The notes under the pieces: generated by a model
Seen by the model: only the letters and a program-made list of their open reading frames with translations
Told to the model about the DNA's origin: nothing
Databases searched by the model: none
In this document: positions 6,984 through 15,618 of the stretch, piece after piece
Position numbering within the stretch: the first letter of the stretch is position 1
Layout of the letters: each line of letters opens with the position of its first letter
Source of the DNA: JBEEFP01 sp041166085
GTDB taxonomy: Bacteria > Actinomycetota > Acidimicrobiia > Acidimicrobiales > JAFATL01
Assembly: GCA_041166085.1 (NCBI GenBank)
Contig: JBEEFP010000067.1
Coordinates: forward strand, 62,001-126,000
Length of the DNA stretch: 64,000 nucleotides
Direction: 5' to 3'
Translations under genes and position numbers: made by a program

Positions 6984-8258
6984 TCAGCGCGCTCGCTTCT
7001 TCGTCGACTGCGCTGACTTTGCCGATTGCTTGGCGGTCGAGCTCGCCTTCTTTGCCGAGCCAGCCTTCTTGGCGACTGCCTTTTTGGTCGCCGCGGGCTT
7101 CTGCGCAGCGACCGCCTTCTTCGCCGGTGCAGTCTTCTTGACGACCGTCTTCCTCGGAGCCGCGGCGGCCTTCTTCTTCTCGACCACCTTGGCCGGAGCA
7201 GCCTTTTTGGGAGCCGGCGCCTTCTTCTTCTCGACCGGCTTCGTCTCGACCGCCTTCTTGGCCGCCGCCTTCCTGGGCGCCGCCTTGCGTGCGACCTTCT
7301 TGGCGGGCGCGGGCTCGACGGCGGCGACGGAAGCGGCCCCGTCTCCCTCGGCCGGGACGCCGATGAGGCTGAGCTCGATACCACGGCGGGGCGCGTCGAA
7401 CGCCTTGACCAGGAACCGGCGCTGCTCACCGCGATGCAACATCTGGCGGGCCGCGGCCGGGGGCGGGTCGGCCATGTCGGTGAGGGCGAGGTAGCAACGC
7501 GCCATCCCTACCTTCACGAAGGCGCCGTGCGAGGAGAAGCTCTCGACCTCGCCGACCACGGCGGTGCCGGGATGGTGCTCGGCGATGAACGTGACGAAGG
7601 TCAGCGGCTCGTTGACCGGCTCCGCAGGCGGGGCCCCTGTGCGGGTTCGGCGGCGACGCTTGCCACCGCCCTCGGGCTCCACCGCCTCGTCGGTCGCGGC
7701 CTTGATGGCCCGCTCGACGACCTTGGGCTTCTTGGCCGCACGCTTGCCCTTCTCGGCCGGCGCCTTCTTCGGCGCTCGCGTCGCCTTCTCGGCGACCTTC
7801 TGCGCCTCCTTGGCCACCCGGACCGCTTGGCGACTGCGCGGTCCGCGCACCGGGGCGCGCGGCGTGAAGATCCATCCGATCCCCGGGACGGGCTTGCCGC
7901 CGATCAGCCGGTCGCGCTCGAAGAGCCACTCGTGCTCGCCGTGGAACTCCTGGAACGAGTCGTTCGAGAGCACCATGGCGCCGACCTTGTCGGCGATGCG
8001 CAGCACGAAGGCATCGCCCCGCCCGATGGCGCCGGCCGGCGGCGACACGATCTCGCCTGCCAGCTCGGCCTCCTCGAAGGCCCGGCGCTCGGACTCGTCG
8101 ATGCGGTGCCCGAAGGTGCCGTCGACGACGACGGTGATCTCTGCGCCGGGATACTCCTTCTGGAACTCGCGGACGGCCTCGTCCAGCTGAGCCAGGCTCG
8201 GTTCGGTGCGGCCTTCAGTGGCCAGGTTGGAGCCGTCGACGACGACGCGGGAGGGCAT
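6984..8258 (-). CDS. NYN/PIN-like RNase - S1 domain - histone H1-like tail protein
   Basis: 424 aa. Residues 1-125 look like a Zc3h12a/NYN ribonuclease domain: acidic residues in VVVDGSN, VVVDGTFGH, GRGDAFVL and SNDSF would form the metal site. After an Ala/Lys/Arg-rich linker, residues about 235-310 form an S1-like OB fold (GEVESFSSHGAFVKVG, then RGIELSLIGV). The last 100 residues are a Lys/Ala/Pro tail of AAKKA-type repeats like histone H1 or mycobacterial HupB tails. An RNA-cleaving enzyme held on nucleic acid by two basic or RNA-binding modules is the likely picture. It is divergent from the M20 gene with only 34 bp between starts. Confidence 0.7.
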   Translation of the reverse strand: MPSRVVVDGSNLATEGRTEPSLAQLDEAVREFQKEYPGAEITVVVDGTFGHRIDESERRAFEEAELAGEIVSPPAGAIGRGDAFVLRIADKVGAMVLSNDSFQEFHGEHEWLFERDRLIGGKPVPGIGWIFTPRAPVRGPRSRQAVRVAKEAQKVAEKATRAPKKAPAEKGKRAAKKPKVVERAIKAATDEAVEPEGGGKRRRRTRTGAPPAEPVNEPLTFVTFIAEHHPGTAVVGEVESFSSHGAFVKVGMARCYLALTDMADPPPAAARQMLHRGEQRRFLVKAFDAPRRGIELSLIGVPAEGDGAASVAAVEPAPAKKVARKAAPRKAAAKKAVETKPVEKKKAPAPKKAAPAKVVEKKKAAAAPRKTVVKKTAPAKKAVAAQKPAATKKAVAKKAGSAKKASSTAKQSAKSAQSTKKRAR

Positions 8259-8292
8259 TCCCGCCAGTCAACCATCCCTCTACCATCCTCGT

Positions 8293-9627
8293 GTGGATCG
8301 AGACCCGACGGCTGAAGTCACCGACGTCCTCCAGCAGCTGATCCGGAACGCCTGCGTGAACGACGGCAGCGACGCCTCCGGCGGCGAGGCGCGCAGCGTG
8401 GAGTTCCTCCACGGCTACCTGGAAGGGACTGGACTCGACATCGAGACCTACGAGCCCACCCCTGGCCGCGGCTCCCTGGTCGCCCGCATGGAGGGCACCG
8501 ACCCGACGGCGCCCGCCCTGCTGCTCATGGGGCACACCGACGTGGTGCCTGTCACCGAGGAGAACTGGCGCCACGACCCGTTCGGCGGCGAGCTCATCGA
8601 CGGCGAGGTGTGGGGACGGGGCGCCGTCGACATGCTCAACCTCACCGCGTCGATGGCAGTCGCGTTCAAACACCTCGCCACCGGCGGGTTCCGCCCACGC
8701 GGCTCACTCGCCTATCTCGCCGTTGCCGACGAGGAGGCGCTGGGCGCGCACGGCGCGGGCTGGCTCACCAAGCACGAGCAGGACGCGGTCGCGGCGGACT
8801 ACGTGATCACCGAGTTCGGGGGCATCCCCATCCCGACCGCCAGCGGGATCAAGCTGCCGGTGATCGTGGGCGAAAAGGGCAGCTACTGGTGCAAGCTCGT
8901 GGTGCGGGGCACCCCGGGTCACGCGTCGCAGCCGCTCGGCACCGACAACGCGCTGGTGAAGGCGGCCGAGGTCGTTCGGCGCATCGCCGAGTACCGGCCC
9001 GAGAGCATGATCCACGAGACGTGGCGCCGCTTCATCGAGGGCATGGACTTCCCGCCCGACCTGGCCGAGCCGCTGCTCGACCCCGAACGGGTGTGGGACT
9101 TCGTGCAGGCTCTGCCCATCGGCCTCGGCCGCCAAGCGCACGCGTGCACGCACACGACCTTCGCGCCCACCATCGTCCACGGCGGCACCAAGACCAACGT
9201 CATCCCAGACCGCATCGAGCTCGAGATCGACATCCGCACCCTGCCCGGGCAGACGGGCGCGGCGGTCCAAGCCATGCTCGCCGACATCCTGGGCGACCTG
9301 GCCGACTCTGTCGACGTGCTGCCTCCGCTCGACGACCCCTCGACCAGCTCGCCCATCGACACGCCGCTCTGGGACTGCCTGCAGCGCGTCGCAGGCGCGC
9401 TGGCCCCCGGGTCGACGTGCATCCCGTTCCTGACAGTCGGAGCGACCGACGCCCGCTTCTTCCGCCGCCTCGGCGTCACGTCGTACGGGTTCGGCCTGCT
9501 GAGCGAGCGCATCGACTTCGACGAGTTCTCGTCGATGTTCCACGGTGACAACGAGCGGGTCGACCAGGACTCGCTGCGCCTGTCCACCGAGCTCTGGGAC
9601 GCGGTCGCGCGCGACCTGCTCGGTTAA
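8293..9627 (+). CDS. M20 family metallopeptidase
   Basis: 444 aa from GTG 8293. It shows the M20 di-zinc ligand pattern: LLMGHTDVVP (His, with catalytic Asp two residues on), WGRGAVDMLN (bridging Asp), VADEEALG (catalytic Glu pair), ITEFGG, and a C-terminal MFHGDNERV His. A dimerisation or lid domain sits between about residues 190 and 330 (KGSYWCKLVVRGTPGHAS, then HGGTKTNVIPDRIELEIDIR). It is probably an amino-acylase, carboxypeptidase or dipeptidase of the ArgE/DapE group. The substrate is unknown. A longer frame exists upstream but overlaps the divergent gene. Confidence 0.88.
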   Translation: MDRDPTAEVTDVLQQLIRNACVNDGSDASGGEARSVEFLHGYLEGTGLDIETYEPTPGRGSLVARMEGTDPTAPALLLMGHTDVVPVTEENWRHDPFGGELIDGEVWGRGAVDMLNLTASMAVAFKHLATGGFRPRGSLAYLAVADEEALGAHGAGWLTKHEQDAVAADYVITEFGGIPIPTASGIKLPVIVGEKGSYWCKLVVRGTPGHASQPLGTDNALVKAAEVVRRIAEYRPESMIHETWRRFIEGMDFPPDLAEPLLDPERVWDFVQALPIGLGRQAHACTHTTFAPTIVHGGTKTNVIPDRIELEIDIRTLPGQTGAAVQAMLADILGDLADSVDVLPPLDDPSTSSPIDTPLWDCLQRVAGALAPGSTCIPFLTVGATDARFFRRLGVTSYGFGLLSERIDFDEFSSMFHGDNERVDQDSLRLSTELWDAVARDLLG

Positions 9628-9637
9628 TCTCCGCCTC

Positions 9638-10273
9638 TTGATCCGGGCCGCGCTCTTCGATTTCGGCGGCGTCATCCTGACGAGCCCGTTCGAAGCCTTC
9701 GCGCACTACGAGCGCGAGAACGGCCTGCCGGATGGCTTCATCCGGTCGCTCAACGCCACCAATCCCGACAAGAACGCGTGGGCCCGGCTCGAGCGCAACG
9801 AGGTGGGCTTCGACGAGTTCTGCTCGTTGTTCGAAGTGGAGGCCGCATCGGCGGGTGAGCAGATCGACGCCCGCGAGACCATGGCGCTGCTGGCGGGCGA
9901 CGTCCGACCCGAGATGGTCACTGCACTGCGGCGGTGCAAGGACGGCGGGCTGCTGACAGCGTGTCTCACCAACAACTGGGTCAGCTTCGAGGACCTCCCA
10001 CCGGAGTCCACGGCCGCGGGTCGAGACGAAGTGCTTGGCCTGTTCGACGCCATCATCGAGTCGAGCAAGGTCGGCGTGCGCAAGCCCGACCCCGGGTTCT
10101 ACGAGCTGGCATGCAAGACCCTCGCGATCGAGCCGGCCGAGGCCGTGTTCCTCGACGACCTCGGCATCAACCTCAAGCCGGCGCGTGCCATGGGCATGAC
10201 CACCATCAAGGTGGAGGACCCGGCGCGCGCCATCGCCGAGCTCGAATCCGTCGTCGGCTTTCCGCTGCAGTGA
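9638..10273 (+). CDS. HAD-superfamily hydrolase (epoxide-hydrolase N-terminal/ACAD10-like)
   Basis: 211 aa from a TTG start at 9638, chosen because the HAD motif begins four residues later. Motif I is AALFDFGGVI, motif II lies near LTNNW, and motifs III and IV are KVGVRKPDPGFYE and AVFLDDLGINLKPARAMGM. The DFGGV form of motif I is typical of the phosphatases related to the N-domain of soluble epoxide hydrolase and to ACAD10. It starts 10 bp after the M20 stop, and its own stop overlaps the next GTG start (GTGA), so these genes form an operon. Confidence 0.82.
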   Translation: MIRAALFDFGGVILTSPFEAFAHYERENGLPDGFIRSLNATNPDKNAWARLERNEVGFDEFCSLFEVEAASAGEQIDARETMALLAGDVRPEMVTALRRCKDGGLLTACLTNNWVSFEDLPPESTAAGRDEVLGLFDAIIESSKVGVRKPDPGFYELACKTLAIEPAEAVFLDDLGINLKPARAMGMTTIKVEDPARAIAELESVVGFPLQ

Positions 10274-10821
10274 CGGTCGACGACGGCGCCGCCTGGGAGG
10301 CGCTCACGCCCGCGGAGGCGGCGGTGCTCCTCGGCCCTTTCGACGGACCCTGGTGGATCGCGGGCGGTGTCGCCATCGACCTCTTCCTCGGCACGGTGAC
10401 GCGGGAGCACCACGACCTCGACATCGCCGTCTTCCGCGACCACTGGCCAGCGGTGTCGGCAGCTCTTCCCGGCTGGGACTTCCGGGTCGGCACCAACGAG
10501 GTCTGGGCCCGACGGTCGGTCGACGGCCCGTGGCTCGTCGAGTTCCTCCTCGAGGACCGCGACGGGTCGGAGTGGGTCTACCGCCGCGATCGGCAGGTCA
10601 CCCTGCCGGTCACCGAGGTGGGCATGGTGACCGAACAAGGCATCCCGTACGAGCGACCCGAGGTGGTGCTGCTCTACAAGGCCAAGTACGGCGAGGAACC
10701 TCGCCACGAGGCCGACCTGGTCGCGGCCCTCCCCAAGATGGGCATCGGGCCACGGGCGTGGCTGGTCGGGGCCCTCGACGTCGCCCATCCGGGCCACCCC
10801 TGGATCGAGCGGGTGCTGTGA
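10270..10821 (+). CDS. Nucleotidyltransferase fold protein, aminoglycoside-adenylyltransferase-like
   Basis: 183 aa from GTG 10270. Residues about 24-50 read GPWWIAGGVAIDLFLGTVTR followed by HHDLDIAVFR, the GG...DLDI pattern of ANT(2'')-type and AbiEii-like nucleotidyltransferases, with two metal-binding Asp residues. Similar chromosomal genes in actinobacteria are common and their substrates are mostly unknown, so resistance should not be inferred. It is translationally coupled on both sides by 4-bp overlaps. Confidence 0.75.
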   Translation: MTVDDGAAWEALTPAEAAVLLGPFDGPWWIAGGVAIDLFLGTVTREHHDLDIAVFRDHWPAVSAALPGWDFRVGTNEVWARRSVDGPWLVEFLLEDRDGSEWVYRRDRQVTLPVTEVGMVTEQGIPYERPEVVLLYKAKYGEEPRHEADLVAALPKMGIGPRAWLVGALDVAHPGHPWIERVL

Positions 10822-11873
10822 CCGTCCACCGGGTCGACACCGTGGTCATCGGCGGCGGCGCCATGGGCGCGGCGACCGCCTATTGGCTGGCTCGGGACGG
10901 GCGGGAGGTGGTCCTGCTCGAGCGCTTCGGGCCTGCCCACGCCAACGGCAGCTCGCACGGCGCGTCCCGCATCTTCCGCTTCGCCTATCCCCTGCCTCGG
11001 TACGTGCGCATGGCCATGCTCGCCCTGCCGTTGTGGCGCGAGGTCGAGGCCGACACCGGCGCGCAGCTGCTCGAGACGACGGGAGGTCTCGACCACGGCG
11101 ACGACATCGTCGTGCAGGCCATCGCCGAGGCGCTCGACAACCAGGGGGCGGCGTATGAGTTCCTGACCGCGGACGCGGCCACCGAGCGATGGTCGGGAAT
11201 GCACTTCGCGGGCGACGTGCTGTTCCAACCCGAGGCGGGCCGGTGCAACGCCGACGCGACGGTCACGGCACTGCTCGACGGCGCGGCCCGATCGGGTGCC
11301 GACGTGCGCTTCGAGGAGGGCGCGGAGTCGGTGGCGATGCTCCACGACGACGTCGTCGTGCGAACGATCGGCGGTGACGAGTACCGCGCCAGCGTCGCGG
11401 TGGTCGCGGCCGGCGCCTGGTTGGAGAAGCTCGTCGGCGACCTCGTCCCGCTGCCGCCGCTGCAGGTGACCCAGGAACAGATCTTCCATTTCGCGCCGAA
11501 GGATGCGGACGCGGTCTGGCCGAGCTTCATCCACCTCCGCCAGCCCTTCATCTACGGGCTCGAGACCCCGGGCGAGGGCGTGAAGGTGGCCGAGCACCAC
11601 ACGGGCGCGAAGGTCGATCCCGACCGGCGCTCGTTCGAGATCGACCCCGTCGGTGCGCTGCGGGTCCGCGACTACGTGGCGCGGTGGCTGCCCGGTCTCG
11701 ACCCCGAGCCGGTGTCGAGCACGACGTGTCTCTACACGACGACACCGACGGAGGATTTCCACATCACGCGTGACGGCCCAATCGTGATCGTGTCTGCCTG
11801 TTCCGGCCACGGCTTCAAGTTCACCCCCCTCATCGGGAGGATGGCGGCCGAGCTCGCCACCGCGCAGGGCTGA
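10818..11873 (+). CDS. FAD-dependent oxidoreductase, monomeric sarcosine oxidase / N-methyltryptophan oxidase family
   Basis: 351 aa from GTG 10818. The N-terminal dinucleotide-binding motif is VVIGGGAMGAATAYWLARDG, followed by LLERF and the SSHGASRIFRFAY segment characteristic of SoxA/SolA-type amine oxidases. The C-terminus shows CLYTTTPTEDFHI and SACSGHGFKFTPLIG, near the covalent FAD attachment Cys of this family. It should oxidise a secondary amine or amino acid with release of peroxide; the substrate is unknown. It is the last gene of the four-gene operon starting at 8293. Confidence 0.85.
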   Translation: MTVHRVDTVVIGGGAMGAATAYWLARDGREVVLLERFGPAHANGSSHGASRIFRFAYPLPRYVRMAMLALPLWREVEADTGAQLLETTGGLDHGDDIVVQAIAEALDNQGAAYEFLTADAATERWSGMHFAGDVLFQPEAGRCNADATVTALLDGAARSGADVRFEEGAESVAMLHDDVVVRTIGGDEYRASVAVVAAGAWLEKLVGDLVPLPPLQVTQEQIFHFAPKDADAVWPSFIHLRQPFIYGLETPGEGVKVAEHHTGAKVDPDRRSFEIDPVGALRVRDYVARWLPGLDPEPVSSTTCLYTTTPTEDFHITRDGPIVIVSACSGHGFKFTPLIGRMAAELATAQG

Positions 11874-11939
11874 CCGGATCGGCGCATGTCGGCCGCTCAT
11901 CAGCAGGCAGAGCGGCCGAGCTCGCCACCGCGCAGGGCT
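11844..11939. repeat. 28-bp direct duplication with hairpin between convergent genes
   Basis: The 28 bases at 11844-11871 recur exactly at 11912-11939, 68 bp apart (first bases GCGGCCGAGCTCGCCACC). The first copy encodes the C-terminus of the oxidase. The second forms the end of the P450 gene on the other strand. Between them CGGCCGCTC 11890-11898 pairs with GAGCGGCCG 11910-11918, a likely two-way terminator. Confidence 0.7.
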
Positions 11940-13167
11940 AGCGCGAGACGTTGACCGGCAGGGTCTTGGGGCCCCGCAGGGTGAAGTTGTCCCGCCACTC
12001 CACCTCGTCCGACTCCAGCTCGATGGTGGGGAACTGGCGCACGAGCGTGCCGATGGTGACCTGTCCTTCGACGCGTGCCAGTGCGGCGCCGAGGCAGTGA
12101 TGGATGCCGCCACCGAAGGAGAGCGGGCGCACGTCGGTCCGTCCGACGTCCAGCCGGTGCGGGTCCTCGAACCGGGCGGGGTCGCGGTTGGCGGCGGCCA
12201 GCAGGAGAATGCAACGGTCGCCCACCTCCAGCGTCACGCCGCCGACGGTGGTGGGCGCGGTGATGGAACGCCCGGTGATCTGCACGGGCGGCTCGTAACG
12301 CAGGAACTCCTCGATGGCGTTCTTCGTCAGCTCGGGTTCATCGTGGAGGCGGCGGCGCTCGTCCGGGTGCCGCGCCAACAGGTTGACGGCGTTGCCGATC
12401 AGGTTCTGGGTGGTCTCGTGGCCTGCCCCGAACAGGAAGGTGGCGTTGGCGACGAGCTCACCGTCGGTGAGGCGCTCGCCTTCGTCGTCGGCCTGGATCA
12501 GCTCGCTCAAGAGGTCGTCCTGGGGCCGGGCGCGCCGCTCGGCGATGAGACCGGTGAAGTACTCGGTGAAATGACGCAAACCGTCGTCGGCCCGCCGGAA
12601 GATGTCGGGGTCCACCAACGGGTCGAGCAGGCGGGCGGCCGCACTCGACCACTCCTTGAGCTCCTCGCGGTCATCGACCGGCACCCCGAGCATCTCGCAG
12701 ATGACGAGAGCGGGGAGCGGGAAGGCGAGGTCGGCCACCGCGTCCATGTGTCCGTCGACGTCGGCCAGCAGGTCGTCGACGAGTTGCTGGATGTGCGGGC
12801 GCAGCGCCTCCACTGCGCGCGGGGTGAAGACCTTGCTCAACACCGTCCGCATGCGGGTGTGATCGGGCGGGTCCTGCATGAGGATCACGCTGGCAAGGAA
12901 CTCGGGCACCATGCTGCGCTGCCAGTCGTCCCAGAGATCCTGTGCGCGCATGAGCATCTCGCGCTCGCTGTCGCTCATGAGCGCGCCGGTGGTCACGCCC
13001 GGATGGCGCAGGACGGCCTGGCAGTCCGCGTACCGGGTGAAGACCCACGCGCCGAGGGGGCTGCGGTGCACGGGCGCTTCCGCCAGCAGACGGGCGTAGG
13101 CACCGTACGGGTCGTCATGGAACGCGGGGTCGAACGGGTTGAAGAACAGCTCCCCGGTGTCCGTCAC
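11938..13167 (-). CDS. Cytochrome P450
   Basis: 409 aa, soluble bacterial P450. The I-helix oxygen-activation motif is FGAGHETT. The ExxR pair is EEFLR within the K helix. The heme loop is FGGGIHHCLGAALARVEG with Cys at about residue 358. Substrate is not predictable; the sequence has the general look of CYP107-like actinobacterial enzymes. A palindrome of TetR-operator type lies 22 bp upstream of the start. It is convergent with the oxidase operon. Confidence 0.9.
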   Translation of the reverse strand: MTDTGELFFNPFDPAFHDDPYGAYARLLAEAPVHRSPLGAWVFTRYADCQAVLRHPGVTTGALMSDSEREMLMRAQDLWDDWQRSMVPEFLASVILMQDPPDHTRMRTVLSKVFTPRAVEALRPHIQQLVDDLLADVDGHMDAVADLAFPLPALVICEMLGVPVDDREELKEWSSAAARLLDPLVDPDIFRRADDGLRHFTEYFTGLIAERRARPQDDLLSELIQADDEGERLTDGELVANATFLFGAGHETTQNLIGNAVNLLARHPDERRRLHDEPELTKNAIEEFLRYEPPVQITGRSITAPTTVGGVTLEVGDRCILLLAAANRDPARFEDPHRLDVGRTDVRPLSFGGGIHHCLGAALARVEGQVTIGTLVRQFPTIELESDEVEWRDNFTLRGPKTLPVNVSR

Positions 13168-13188
13168 ACCGCAACCGTACGCCCCCGG

Positions 13189-13204
13189 TTGACTGACTAG
13201 TCAA
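13189..13204. promoter_or_regulatory. Candidate TetR-type operator
   Basis: TTGACTGACTAGTCAA is an inverted repeat (TTGACT / AGTCAA, 4-base centre) in the 137-bp region between the divergent P450 and LPxTG-protein genes. It shares ACTAGTC with the promoter region of the TetR gene at 49598. Confidence 0.4.
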
Positions 13205-13304
13205 TCTTCGCCATTTGCCCAACCCGGTCGAAACGCCGTCCCTTTTGGTGCGTCGTGGGGGTGTTCCGATTGCGCTGGGCAGTCGGGAAAGGGTGGAACC
13301 TCAC

Positions 13305-14297
13305 ATGTCCAGGCGCAGGGCGATTCTCGCGAGCTCCCTTCTGGGAGCGGCGATCATCTTCGGCACGGCAACAGCGGCGAGCGCCGACATCCTCACTGTC
13401 AACATTCCGGCTCCGGTCAGCCAGGCCGAGGGTCTGGCCGCCAACGTGGCCGGCGTCATCGGCATCGGCCACACGCAGTCCGACGCCACGCCGACAACCG
13501 GTGACTCCGTCGCCAACGCGGTGGAGATCGGCGGCAAGCCGCCGCTGGCCGTGCTCGGCAGCACGCAGAACGGTCCGGGCAGCACCAACAACGCGCTGCT
13601 CGACACCAAGCAGACCCCGCTCGGCCGCATCGAGGCCGCGCCCTCGTCGGCGTCGGTCACGCAGACGGCCACGACCCGCCAGGCCGACAGCAACGCGGCT
13701 CTCGGCCGCGGCAACCTTCTGAACCCGGACTTCGCGTCCATCGCGGTGCTCGAGTCGACGTCGTCGGCGACCCATCAGGACCTGCTGAGCAAGGCGTTCT
13801 CCACCAGCGACGCTCTCGTGCTGAACATGGGCGGGCCCGACGGCACCACGATCCGCCTGCTGCACTCCGAGAGCAGCAGCAGCGGCACGGGGCTCACGTA
13901 CATCCTCGCCATCAACGACACGCCCATCATCAGCGTCACCGAGCTGACCGACCAGATCTGCTCGCTGTCGCTGCCCGAGGCGCTGCGGGTCAGCTGCCTC
14001 GAGGTCACCGGCGGTGTCGGTCACGTCACCAGCGAGGTGCTCAACGCCACGGTCGGTGGCGTGCCCGGCCTCAGCGTCGACGCCATCCAGGCCAGCGGTT
14101 CTGGCGGCTCCGGTGCAGTGCAGACCTCGTCGGCTCCCGCCCCCGAGGTGCAGGCTCAGACCTTCACCAAGGTCGCCGACACCAGCCGCAGCCTGCCCCG
14201 CACCGGCATGACGGTCGGATTCATGGCCAGCTTCGCCTTCGCACTCGTGGCCCTCGGATGGGTCCTCGTGGGGATGCGCAAGGTCACCTCGGACTGA
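13305..14297 (+). CDS. Secreted LPxTG-type cell-wall-anchored protein
   Basis: 330 aa from ATG 13305, preceded by a purine-rich GGGAAAGGGTGG. The signal peptide (MSRRRAILASSLLGAAIIF, cleavage after ASA) leads into an Ala/Thr/Ser-rich extracellular region with no recognised domain. At the C-terminus the sorting signal LPRTG at about residue 297 is followed by a membrane segment (FMASFAFALVALGWVLVG) and a basic end (MRKVTSD). It should be displayed on the cell surface by a sortase, which is not encoded here. A strong hairpin follows at 14315-14347. Confidence 0.82.
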   Translation: MSRRRAILASSLLGAAIIFGTATAASADILTVNIPAPVSQAEGLAANVAGVIGIGHTQSDATPTTGDSVANAVEIGGKPPLAVLGSTQNGPGSTNNALLDTKQTPLGRIEAAPSSASVTQTATTRQADSNAALGRGNLLNPDFASIAVLESTSSATHQDLLSKAFSTSDALVLNMGGPDGTTIRLLHSESSSSGTGLTYILAINDTPIISVTELTDQICSLSLPEALRVSCLEVTGGVGHVTSEVLNATVGGVPGLSVDAIQASGSGGSGAVQTSSAPAPEVQAQTFTKVADTSRSLPRTGMTVGFMASFAFALVALGWVLVGMRKVTSD

Positions 14298-14314
14298 CGC
14301 ACCGTTCCACCTGC

Positions 14315-14347
14315 ACACAGCCGCCGGCCCGCAGCCGGCGGCTGTGT
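14315..14347 (+). terminator. Hairpin terminator after the LPxTG gene
   Basis: Perfect 14-bp stem ACACAGCCGCCGGC / GCCGGCGGCTGTGT with a 5-base loop, 17 bp after the stop codon. No long T-tract follows. Confidence 0.6.
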
Positions 14348-14376
14348 CGCGTACTGGAGCTTCCGAGGGCGATGCC

Positions 14377-15618
14377 ATGATGGCGTCGATGAGACGGTCG
14401 CGCCGGGACGCCGGCGAAACGGCCGCGCTGGCAACTGGGGGCTTGGAGAGTCAAGGCGACCGTGCCGGCGCGGTGACGGCGCGCTTTCCCTGCTTCGACG
14501 GGTTCCGCGCCATCGCCGCCGTCATGGTGCTGTTGATCCATGCGTCCATCGGCACCGGCGCCATCCGGGGCGAGAGGGCGGGGCCGTTCCTCGCTCGCAT
14601 GGACGCGGGCGTGGCCGTGTTCTTCGTCATATCCGGCTTCCTGCTCTACCGCCCGTATGTCGTCGAGCACCTCGGAGGTCGCGCCGCCCTCCCGACCGCG
14701 GCCTTCTGGCGGCGGCGGGTGTTGCGCATCTTTCCGGCCTACGTGGTGGCCCTCGCCGTCATCGCGTACGTCCTGCAACAGCGCTCGGTACCCGCGAGAG
14801 ACGCACCCTTCTACTTCGGGCTGTTGCAGGTGTATCGCCCGCAAACCGTCCTGGGCGGCCTCTCACAGGCGTGGAGCCTGTGCGTCGAGCTCTCGTACTA
14901 CGCGCTCCTCCCGCTGTACGCGTGGTTGCTCGGTCGCCGCCGAACGTCGCCCACCCGGCAGGTGTGGCTCGAGTGGGCGGGCCTGGCCTCGCTCGTCGCC
15001 ATGGCCCTCGGCTTCCGCGCCTGGGTTCGCCTCGCCGACATCAGCACCTACACCGTCAACTGGCTGCCCGCGTGGCTCGACCTGTTCGCCCTGGGCATGG
15101 CCCTGGCCGTGCTCAGCGCCAACGCGGAGCGAGGCCGGCCGGGTCGTGTGGTGACCGCAGTCGGACGACGGCCAGCGGCCTGCTGGCTCGGCGCTGCGGT
15201 CGCCTTCTGGTTCGTCGCCACCCAACTCGACCTGCCCCGCGGCGCCGCCCCCATGAACGTGGTGCAGGAGGTCGGCTCCCATTGGCTGTACGGGCTGATC
15301 GGCCTCCTCATCGTCCTGCCCGGTGTGTTCGGCGACCAGCGGCAGGGCCTGATCCGACGCATGCTGCAGAGCAGGCCCGTCGTCGCGGTGGGCGTCGTCT
15401 CCTACGGCATCTACCTCTGGCACATCGCCGTGCTGGAGAAGGTCATTCCGCACCTCCGCGGCCTGGGCCGGCTCGAGTTCGCCGTCGCGGTCATCGTCGG
15501 GCTCGCCCTCACCTACGTGGTCGCGCGGATCAGTTATGTGGTCGTCGAGCGACCGGCCCTCGAGCTGAAGGGTCGAGTCACACCCGCACGACGCACGGAG
15601 GTAGCTACGAGACGGTGA
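14377..15618 (+). CDS. Acyltransferase 3 family membrane protein (OafA/YrhL-like)
   Basis: 413 aa from ATG 14377. About ten hydrophobic segments are present. The family signature begins at about residue 40 (FPCFDGFRAIAAVMVLLIHAS), with the conserved His, and the R/E-containing FFVISGFLLYRPYV region follows. SYGIYLWHIAVLEKVI lies near the end. These enzymes O-acetylate or O-acylate sugars, peptidoglycan or antibiotics at the membrane. The acceptor is unknown. The 3' end overlaps the convergent kgd gene by 14 bp. Confidence 0.88.
   Translation: MMASMRRSRRDAGETAALATGGLESQGDRAGAVTARFPCFDGFRAIAAVMVLLIHASIGTGAIRGERAGPFLARMDAGVAVFFVISGFLLYRPYVVEHLGGRAALPTAAFWRRRVLRIFPAYVVALAVIAYVLQQRSVPARDAPFYFGLLQVYRPQTVLGGLSQAWSLCVELSYYALLPLYAWLLGRRRTSPTRQVWLEWAGLASLVAMALGFRAWVRLADISTYTVNWLPAWLDLFALGMALAVLSANAERGRPGRVVTAVGRRPAACWLGAAVAFWFVATQLDLPRGAAPMNVVQEVGSHWLYGLIGLLIVLPGVFGDQRQGLIRRMLQSRPVVAVGVVSYGIYLWHIAVLEKVIPHLRGLGRLEFAVAVIVGLALTYVVARISYVVVERPALELKGRVTPARRTEVATRR

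Noticed and set aside
10270..10821. Aminoglycoside resistance gene
   Set aside because: Only the general nucleotidyltransferase fold is visible; chromosomal members of unknown substrate are common.
13197..14378. 393-codon minus-strand frame
   Set aside because: Antisense of the LPxTG protein gene, which has signal peptide, sorting motif and terminator.
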